From: Acetobacteraceae bacterium
GTDB lineage: Bacteria; Pseudomonadota; Alphaproteobacteria; Acetobacterales; Acetobacteraceae
Reading direction: 5' to 3'
Assembly (NCBI GenBank): GCA_027487385.1
Contig: JAIYDS010000191.1
Coordinates: 1 to 35,873, forward strand
DNA length: 35,873 bases
Positions 30,966 through 35,873 of this stretch are shown here, piece by piece (position 1 is the first letter of the stretch; each line of letters begins with the position of its first letter). The translations under genes and the position numbers were made by a program. Below the pieces are notes generated by a model. That model saw only the letters and a program-made list of their open reading frames with translations, was not told the origin of the DNA and ran no database searches.

Positions 30966-31394
30966 ATGATCCAGACCGATTTCACACCGCTCGCCTCCCT
31001 GCTGGGAGGTGGGCTGATCGGGCTCGCCGCGGTGGCCCTGATGGGCGCCACCGGGCGGATTGCCGGCATCAGCGGCATCGCCATGCGCCTGCTGCCGCCC
31101 TATGCCGAGAAAGGCTTCGCCGGGCGCTTGGCCTTCATCCTCGGCCTCGTGGCTGCCCCCCTGCTGGTGGGGCTGGTGACGGGGCGGATGCCAACCCCCC
31201 GGATCGAGACCGGCCCCGCACTGCTGGTGCTGGCGGGGCTACTGGTCGGCTTTGGTGCGGTCTGGGGCCATGGCTGCACCTCCGGGCATGGCGTCTGCGG
31301 CCTGTCGCGGTTCTCCGCGCGCTCACTGCTCGCGACCTGCGTCTTCATGGCGACCGCCATGGCGACGGTCTTTCTCACCCGCCATCTGGTCTGA
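30966..31394 (+). CDS. YeeE/YedE-family half transporter, N-terminal type (PmpA-like)
   Basis: This 142-residue protein with four or so membrane helices belongs to the YeeE/YedE (sulphur transport) family. The conserved cysteine motif GHGCTSGHGVCGLSRFSARS lies near residues 101-120. In TsuA, the full-length family member, such cysteines pass thiosulfate across the membrane. Full-length members are about twice as long; here the second half is encoded by the next gene, so the two together should form one channel. Confidence 0.9.
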   Translation: MIQTDFTPLASLLGGGLIGLAAVALMGATGRIAGISGIAMRLLPPYAEKGFAGRLAFILGLVAAPLLVGLVTGRMPTPRIETGPALLVLAGLLVGFGAVWGHGCTSGHGVCGLSRFSARSLLATCVFMATAMATVFLTRHLV

Positions 31395-31400
31395 GGGCGC

Positions 31401-31826
31401 ATGTCCATCCTCGCGCAATTCGCCATTGGCCTGGTCTTCGGGCTGGGCCTCATCCTGGCCGGCATGTCGGACCCGGCCAAGGTGCTGAACTTCCTCGACC
31501 TCGCCGCCATTCCGGATGGCGGTTGGGATCCGAGCCTGGCCTTCGTCATGGCAGGCGCCATCGCCGTCACCTTCACCGGCTATCGCTGGGTGCTGCGCCG
31601 CGAGGCTCCGCTTTTCGACACGCGCTTCCACCTGCCCGAGGCCCGGCGGCTGGAGCCCCGGCTGTGGCAGGGCCCCGCCATCTTCGGCATCGGCTGGGGT
31701 CTGGCCGGCTTTTGCCCGGGGCCCGCGCTGACGGCGCTCACCACGGGCGGCGCGCCCGCCTGGATTTTCCTGGCCGCCATGTTTGCCGGCATGGCGGCCG
31801 CCCGCGGGCTCGCCGCACGACGCTGA
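31401..31826 (+). CDS. YeeE/YedE-family half transporter, C-terminal type (PmpB-like)
   Basis: This 141-residue partner of the preceding gene begins ILAQFAIGLVFGLGLILAGM, then SDPAKVLNFLD, and has the second conserved motif GWGLAGFCPGPALTAL with its single Cys near residue 108. It starts six bases after the previous stop and ends inside a hairpin shared with the convergent hydrolase gene. The split pmpAB arrangement next to a BigR-type regulator is known from Xylella/Agrobacterium-type bigR regions. Confidence 0.9.
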   Translation: MSILAQFAIGLVFGLGLILAGMSDPAKVLNFLDLAAIPDGGWDPSLAFVMAGAIAVTFTGYRWVLRREAPLFDTRFHLPEARRLEPRLWQGPAIFGIGWGLAGFCPGPALTALTTGGAPAWIFLAAMFAGMAAARGLAARR

Positions 31827-31839
31827 GCCTTGGGCTCAG
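31823..31839. terminator. Bidirectional hairpin containing both stop codons
   Basis: CTGAGCC-TTG-GGCTCAG is a perfect 7-bp stem between convergent genes. The TGA of the PmpB-like gene (31824-31826) and the TCA (31836-31838) marking the opposite stop are in its two arms. No T-tract follows on either side, so termination strength is uncertain. Confidence 0.5.
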
Positions 31840-33209
31840 CCGATGAAGGTTTCCCCGTGCTGGCGCGGCACGAAGCGCCCCGTGCCCGGCCGGGCCAGAA
31901 CCTTCGTCCCATCCCAGATGCAATGGCCGCGCAGATAGGTGCCCGCCACGCGCGCCTTCATCGCCATCCCGTCATAGGGCGACCACTTGGCGTCCTCGCG
32001 GTCCTGGATGTCGCGGGCATCGAAGGTGAATTCCCCTTCCTCCATCACCAGGAGGTCGGCATCGCAGCCGATGCGGATGGCGCCCTTCTTCGGATAGAGG
32101 CCGTGGAACTTCGCCGGCCGCTCGGCGCAAAGGCTGGCCATCAGCGTGGGCGAGAGGCCGCGTTTGGCCAGCAGGGTGAACATCAGCGGCGCGAAGCTCT
32201 GCAACCCGGTCAGCCCCGCGCCACAGGCGAAGATGTCGCCCGTATATTCCTTGCGGTGCTTGGGCCAGGGCGCGTGGTCGGTCGAGACATAGGCGACCTT
32301 CCCCTCGGCGATGCTGCCCCAGATGCGCTCCACCTCATCCGCCGTGCGGAAGGGCGGGTTGCATTTGCCGAAGCCCTGCAGGCGGACCAGATCCTCCTCG
32401 GTCATGCAGAGATACTGGATGCAGGCCTCGCCCGAGGTCTTGCCACCCTGCTTGCGGAAGATCTCGGCGAGATCAAAGCCGCGCGCCAGGCTGGAATGCG
32501 CGATATGCACATGCGCCCCCGTCTCCAGCGCCATCTCGAAGATGGCGAGGTCGGCCATGGTCTCGCAGAGCGGCGGGCGGGTGCGGGCATGCATGATCGG
32601 GTCGGTGCGCCCGGTGGCCTTCGCGGCGCCGCTGGCGCCTTCCACGATCTCCTGATCCTCATTGTGGATGCCGACCATGAGGCCGGTCTTGGCGATCTCC
32701 GCGAAGGCCTCGACCATCATGGTGTTGTTGATGCGCGGGAAGCGGACCGCGTCATATTCATAGGTGGAGAGCTTGAAGGAGCAGACGCCGCCCGCCGCGA
32801 GCCCCGCGATCTGGTCCACCCCGCCATCCTTGCGGATGGTGCCGTAGAGCGCCATGTCCACATGGCTGGTCGCGTTCACCACGGCAATCTTCTCGGCGAG
32901 GATGCCGGGGTCGGTCACCGGGCGCGGCACGTCATAGGGCATGTCCACGCAGGTGGTGACGCCACCGGCGGCGGCCGACATGGAGGCGCCCTCGATTCCC
33001 GGCCAGCCCGTGCTGCTGCTGGTGTGCATGTGGCCATCCACCAGGCCGGGGAAGACAAGCTTCCCACGATGGTCCACCACCTCATGCGCCGCTGGCGGAA
33101 TGCCATGGCCGATGGCCGCGATCACGCCGCCTGCCACGGCGACATAGCCGTTCTCCAGCACCTCATCGGCCAGCACCAGGCTGCCACGCACCACCAGATC
33201 GAAGGCCAT
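31836..33209 (-). CDS. Hydantoinase/allantoinase-like cyclic amidohydrolase
   Basis: This 457-residue enzyme belongs to the dihydropyrimidinase/allantoinase branch of the amidohydrolase superfamily. The metal centre is complete: His60 and His62 in VDGHMHT, Lys146 in FKLSTYEYD (the carbamylated lysine), His182 in VGIHNEDQE, His238 in HIAHSS and Asp311 in YVSTDHAPW. The KCNPPFRT block is the usual KxxPPLR variant. It opens a cyclic amide ring such as allantoin or a hydantoin; the exact ring is undetermined. GGGGAAAG lies before the ATG. No other purine-degradation gene is adjacent. The upstream gap 33210-33348 shows nothing recognisable. Confidence 0.87.
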   Translation of the reverse strand: MAFDLVVRGSLVLADEVLENGYVAVAGGVIAAIGHGIPPAAHEVVDHRGKLVFPGLVDGHMHTSSSTGWPGIEGASMSAAAGGVTTCVDMPYDVPRPVTDPGILAEKIAVVNATSHVDMALYGTIRKDGGVDQIAGLAAGGVCSFKLSTYEYDAVRFPRINNTMMVEAFAEIAKTGLMVGIHNEDQEIVEGASGAAKATGRTDPIMHARTRPPLCETMADLAIFEMALETGAHVHIAHSSLARGFDLAEIFRKQGGKTSGEACIQYLCMTEEDLVRLQGFGKCNPPFRTADEVERIWGSIAEGKVAYVSTDHAPWPKHRKEYTGDIFACGAGLTGLQSFAPLMFTLLAKRGLSPTLMASLCAERPAKFHGLYPKKGAIRIGCDADLLVMEEGEFTFDARDIQDREDAKWSPYDGMAMKARVAGTYLRGHCIWDGTKVLARPGTGRFVPRQHGETFIG

Positions 33210-33348
33210 CCGCGTTCTTTCCCCGCTCGATGCCGCGCGCCGCGACCCGGAGGGGGCGGCGCCGTCACACGCGGCAAGGCTAGGCGGCTGCGCCCGGCTC
33301 GCCAAGCGGCATCGGGGCGGGAAAGCGCGCCCCCGGCGAAAGCGGTGC

Positions 33349-33741
33349 TCAGGCCGGCATGCAGGTCACGCGCAGGCCGCTGCGCAGTTCCGAATCCGAG
33401 AGCCGCGGGCCCTGCCGCTGCCCCAGCACCACCCGCACCTCCTGTCCGACGGGGAGTTCGACCTCGATGCCGGCGGTGAACAGCCCACCGGCCCGCAGCG
33501 AGACGCTGACGACACGCAGCGGCTGCAGCGCCCGCAGCATCACCGCATATTGGGTGAGATTCGGATCAGCCCCGCGCTCGGCCACCACCGGCTGCGCGGT
33601 GAAGGCACCGAGGGCGACCATGCCGTTGGAGATGCAGTCGCCACGGGGCGGCGGGCTTTGCGCCAGCGCGGGCTGGATGGTGAGAAGGCCCAAGGCCAAG
33701 CCGAGGGGGGCAAGGCCAAGGGCAGCGAGGGGGCGGAACAT
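33349..33741 (-). CDS. Small secreted protein of unknown function
   Basis: This 130-residue protein has a clear signal peptide (PLAALGLAPLGLALGLLTIQ, ending ALAQ near residue 28). The mature part is proline- and beta-rich with two cysteines (GDCISNGM and the C-terminal VTCMPA) that could form a disulfide joining its ends. I recognise no family. The second ATG (33741) has AGGAG six bases upstream, whereas the first (33747) directly abuts it, so the shorter form is preferred. It is probably monocistronic, with its back to the citrate synthase gene. Confidence 0.65.
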   Translation of the reverse strand: MFRPLAALGLAPLGLALGLLTIQPALAQSPPPRGDCISNGMVALGAFTAQPVVAERGADPNLTQYAVMLRALQPLRVVSVSLRAGGLFTAGIEVELPVGQEVRVVLGQRQGPRLSDSELRSGLRVTCMPA

Positions 33742-33905
33742 CTGCATCTCCTGTCATTCGATGCAGGCAGCATGCCCAAGCCGGGCATTCCCCGAAAGCG
33801 GCTTGCGCCGATGCGCGTGATCGGCGCGGCCCATGGACAGCCACGCGGACGCGCTTAAGCTGCAACGCACAATAACCTGCCCCATTGAACAAGATGAGGA
33901 ATGCC

Positions 33906-35027
33906 ATGGCCGAACAGATCGAAGTCCGCAAAGGGCTCGTCGGCGTCTATGCCGATGAGTCGAGCGTCTCCAAGGTGATGCCGGAGACCAACAGCCTGAC
34001 CTATCGCGGCTATGCCGTGCAGGATCTCTGCGAGAATTCCAGCTTCATCGAGGTCGCCTACCTGCTCTGGAACGGCGAGCTGCCGACCGCCGAGCAACTC
34101 GCCGCCTTCCAGGCCGAGGGGCGTTCGCAACGCGCCCTCTCGCCCGCGCTGATGCGCGTGCTGCGGGACTTCCCGAAGGACGCGCACCCGATGGACGCGA
34201 TCCGCACCGCCGTCTCCTTCATGGGCATGGAAGACCCCGAAGCCGCCGACATCAGCGACGCCGCGCAGCGCCGCAAGGCGATCCGCCTGCTCGCCAAGAT
34301 CCCGACCGCCGTCGCGGCCACGAACCGGCTGAGCAAGGGCCTCGAACCCATCGCGCCCGACCCCTCCCTGCCCTTCTGCGAGAACTTCTTCCACATGGTC
34401 TTCGGCAAGGTGCCGCAGCCCGAAGTCATCAAGGCCTTCGACGTCTCGATGATCCTTTACGCCGAGCACACCTTCAACGCCTCGACCTTTGCCGCGCGCG
34501 TCGTGACTTCGACGATGGCGGACCTGCATGGCGCGATCGTGGGCGGCATCGCAGCCCTCAAGGGCCCGCTGCATGGCGGCGCCAATGAGGCGGTGATGCA
34601 CATGCTGAAGGAGATCCCCTCGCCCGAGGCGGCCGAAGCCTGGCTGCGCGACCGCTTCGACCACAAGGCGCTGGTGATGGGCTTCGGCCACCGCGTCTAC
34701 AAGAACGGCGACAGCCGCGTGCCGACGATGAAGAAATACGCCGAGATCATGGCGGAGGTGGTGGGCGACAAGCGCTGGATGAACACCTCGGCCGTGCTCG
34801 CGCGCGTCATGCTGGCCGAGAAGAACATCCATCCGAATCTCGATTTCCCGGCGGGGCCCGCCTACTACCTGATGGGCTTCGACATCCCGATGTTCACGCC
34901 GATCTTCGTGTGCAGCCGCATCACCGGCTGGGCCGCGCATGTCTTCGAGCAGGCGGCGGACAACCGGCTGATCCGCCCGCTCTCGCTCTACAACGGGGTT
35001 GAGCAGCGCCCCGTCCCGACGCGCTGA
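33906..35027 (+). CDS. Citrate synthase / 2-methylcitrate synthase (short type)
   Basis: This 373-residue enzyme condenses oxaloacetate with acetyl- or propionyl-CoA. Catalytic residues are in place: His223 in LKGPLHGGANE, His262 in MGFGHRVYKNGDSRV and Asp313 in HPNLDFPAGPAYY; SRITGWAAHVFEQ carries the citrate-binding Arg. The short length, the start VRKGLVGVYADESS and the KNGDSRVPTMK stretch match the bifunctional 2-methylcitrate/citrate synthases more than hexameric GltA, and no prpB or prpD is adjacent. The ATG at 33906 has GAGGA seven bases upstream; earlier in-frame TTG and ATG codons are less well placed. CAATAA at about 33870 may be the -10. A strong terminator follows the stop. Confidence 0.9.
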   Translation: MAEQIEVRKGLVGVYADESSVSKVMPETNSLTYRGYAVQDLCENSSFIEVAYLLWNGELPTAEQLAAFQAEGRSQRALSPALMRVLRDFPKDAHPMDAIRTAVSFMGMEDPEAADISDAAQRRKAIRLLAKIPTAVAATNRLSKGLEPIAPDPSLPFCENFFHMVFGKVPQPEVIKAFDVSMILYAEHTFNASTFAARVVTSTMADLHGAIVGGIAALKGPLHGGANEAVMHMLKEIPSPEAAEAWLRDRFDHKALVMGFGHRVYKNGDSRVPTMKKYAEIMAEVVGDKRWMNTSAVLARVMLAEKNIHPNLDFPAGPAYYLMGFDIPMFTPIFVCSRITGWAAHVFEQAADNRLIRPLSLYNGVEQRPVPTR

Positions 35028-35056
35028 AAACCGCGGCGCAGAAGGGTTTTTTGACG

Positions 35057-35090
35057 GGCCGCCCGGCTGCACCGGGCGGCCTTTCCCTTG
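35057..35090 (+). terminator. Rho-independent terminator of the citrate synthase gene
   Basis: GGCCGCCCGG-CTGCA-CCGGGCGGCC is a perfect 10-bp GC stem with 5-base loop (35057-35081), followed by TTTCCCTTG. It begins 30 bases after the stop codon and is the best terminator in the window. Confidence 0.85.
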
Positions 35091-35146
35091 TGTGAAGATG
35101 ATGCGGGCGTGACTCACTTCGCAAAAAATCCGCGCGCTTTCGAAGA

Positions 35147-35181
35147 TTGTGTTTGACACACAACTCGCGCATTCCGATAGC
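35147..35181 (+). promoter_or_regulatory. Promoter with -35-spanning dyad before the histone-like gene
   Basis: TTGACA (35153-35158) and GATAGC (35176-35181), 17 bases apart, are a likely promoter. The perfect dyad TTGTGT-TTGAC-ACACAA (35147-35163) overlays the -35 and looks like a repressor site. Transcription would start near 35188, leaving a leader of about 355 bases before the ATG at 35544. Confidence 0.5.
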
Positions 35182-35303
35182 GTTCCGCACGCACGCATTG
35201 ACGCGCGATTCGACCCACGGCTCCGAGCACCGCGCAGCACGCGAGAGATGGAGAGCATGGCCGAGGAATCGCAGAGCAGGGCGAGCGGCGAACGGAAGGG
35301 ATG

Positions 35304-35428
35304 AACCTCGATGAGGTTTGCCGGATGTGTATTCCGGTCTCTGCGGGAGGAAGGCATCAGCCCTCGCCGGGCACCAGGCCAGCGCCTGGCGAACGGCAGA
35401 TGTGCGAGGGCACAGGCGGCCACCTCCC
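35304..35428 (+). ncRNA. Highly structured leader or small RNA (three successive foldings)
   Basis: Three structures lie in series. First AACCTC-GAT-GAGGTT (35304-35318), then CCGGA/TCCGG (35321-35337). Then comes a long rod in which GGGAGG (35345-35350) pairs with CCTCCC (35423-35428), GGC (35353-35355) with GCC (35419-35421), GCCCTCGC (35360-35367) with GCGAGGGC (35404-35411), and CCAGGC with GCCTGG around a CAGC loop (35374-35389). The nesting of four exact helices over 84 bases is unlikely to be a coding by-product. No known riboswitch or 6S/SRP signature was recognised. A further GCGGC/GCCGC hairpin lies at 35469-35483. Confidence 0.45.
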
Positions 35429-35543
35429 CATGATGATCCGCGGCTGTTCGCACTCTCTGCCAACCGTCGCGGCGCGATGCCGCCGCGGCCCGGTTCAGTA
35501 AGACTTCGTCAACCCATCGCGCCCTGGCGCAAGGAGAAACCTG

Positions 35544-35873
35544 ATGACCGACACCACCGACATCACACCACGCGCACAAGCCATGGCCGTGGCCGCCGGC
35601 GCCCGCCGCACCGCGAAGAAGCCCGCCACCGCGCGCGGCCGCGTCGCTGCGAAGAAGCCGGCCGCGAAGAAGGCCGCGCCTGCGAAGAAGGCGGCCCCCG
35701 CGAAGAAGGCCGCGCCGAAGAAGGCCGCCGCCGCCAAGAAGCCGGCTGCCAAGAAGGCCGCCCCCGCGAAGAAGGCCGCACCGAAGAAGGCCGCCGCCGC
35801 CAAGAAGCCGGCTGCCAAGAAGGCCGCCCCCGCGAAGAAGGCCGCACCGAAGAAGGCCGCCGCCGCCGCCAAG
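35544..35873 (+). CDS. Histone H1-like lysine/alanine-rich DNA-binding protein, N-terminal 110 residues
   Basis: The frame starts at an ATG with AAGGAG seven bases upstream and runs off the window. After a short N-terminus (MTDTTDITPRAQAMAVAAG) the protein becomes a repeat of AAKKP, AAKKAAP and APKKAAAA units, nearly all Ala, Lys and Pro. Such tails bind DNA or RNA without sequence preference and resemble eukaryotic H1 tails and bacterial Hc1/AlgP/HU-tail proteins. No folded DNA-binding domain precedes the tail, so if there is one it must lie beyond the window end. The DNA is dominated by GCC and AAG codons. Confidence 0.8.
   Translation, partial: MTDTTDITPRAQAMAVAAGARRTAKKPATARGRVAAKKPAAKKAAPAKKAAPAKKAAPKKAAAAKKPAAKKAAPAKKAAPKKAAAAKKPAAKKAAPAKKAAPKKAAAAAK
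35724..35873 (+). repeat. 66-bp coding tandem repeat
   Basis: Two units of 66 bases (35724-35789 and 35790-35855) are identical base for base and encode 22 residues each. A third begins at 35856 and is cut by the window end; it opens with five GCC codons instead of four, showing unit-length variation. Lower-similarity units precede at 35655-35723. Confidence 0.85.

Noticed and set aside
35138..35148. TTTCGAAGATT resembling one half of the two-box operator.
   Set aside because: The second box is absent at the 18-bp spacing, so it does not qualify as a fourth site.
35301..35501. A 66-codon plus-strand frame starting with an ATG after GGAAGGG.
   Set aside because: The binding site abuts the ATG, composition lacks the strong GC3 bias of real genes here, and the frame coincides with the nested helices; it is better explained as structured leader.
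35495..35872. A minus-strand frame rich in Ala, Phe and Gly that looks like a repetitive membrane protein.
   Set aside because: It is the exact complement of the lysine/alanine repeat of the histone-like gene, which has a proper start and binding site on the other strand.

Overview
The window is very GC-rich, and its coding genes run almost back to back with many 4-base ATGA/GTGA overlaps. The protein repertoire suggests an environmental alphaproteobacterium, most likely of the Acetobacteraceae (Roseomonas-like). The grounds are four periplasmic receptors of the tripartite tricarboxylate transporter type without their membrane partners, a B12-binding radical SAM enzyme of the group that includes hopanoid methylases, a BigR-type sulfur regulon and a lysine/alanine-rich histone H1-like protein. 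The taxonomic call is inference; there is no rRNA gene. No insertion sequence, phage gene or CRISPR array was seen.

Layout. (1) 1-7191 is a catabolic region: a cut-off sarcosine oxidase beta subunit (-), an isochorismatase-fold amidase (+), then extradiol-type dioxygenase / NTF2-like / GntR regulator (+), alpha/beta hydrolase / LDH2-type dehydrogenase (+), and an orphan receptor (-). The last three transcription units each carry the same two-box palindromic element (1626-1658, 4021-4053, 7159-7191), with a TTGA-type -35 hexamer between the boxes. This is the strongest unexplained signal in the window: a candidate regulon whose regulator is probably the GntR protein encoded inside it. (2) 7254-16958 is mostly housekeeping: gmhA (+); a leftward run lpoA-like / histidine kinase / GNAT / yicC-family / gmk / AEC transporter; rsmI and a small membrane protein (+); the B12 radical SAM protein and a methyltransferase (-). 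(3) 17028-20464 (+): gloB, glutathione transferase, DUF985 cupin, methyltransferase, orphan receptor. (4) 20551-26961 (-): receptor + amidohydrolase, then amidase / FAH-family hydrolase / 56-codon small ORF / receptor, separated by a tRNA-Met(CAT) gene on the + strand. (5) 27012-30274 (-): coiled-coil protein, TTC38-like protein, acyl-CoA synthetase. (6) 30338-31826: ArsR-type dithiol regulator, divergent from DUF2892 and two half-size YeeE/YedE transporters. (7) 31836-35027: hydantoinase-like hydrolase (-), small secreted protein (-), citrate/methylcitrate synthase (+) with a strong terminator. (8) 35028-35873: a long, highly structured leader and the start of a histone H1-like gene with a 66-bp tandem repeat, cut by the window end.

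A dispersed repeat of about 38 bases, with an internal GNRA-type hairpin, occurs six times and nearly always just after a stop codon (3845, 3934 inverted, 6018, 14275, 18778, 20485). It has even supplied the first codons of the gene at 14263.
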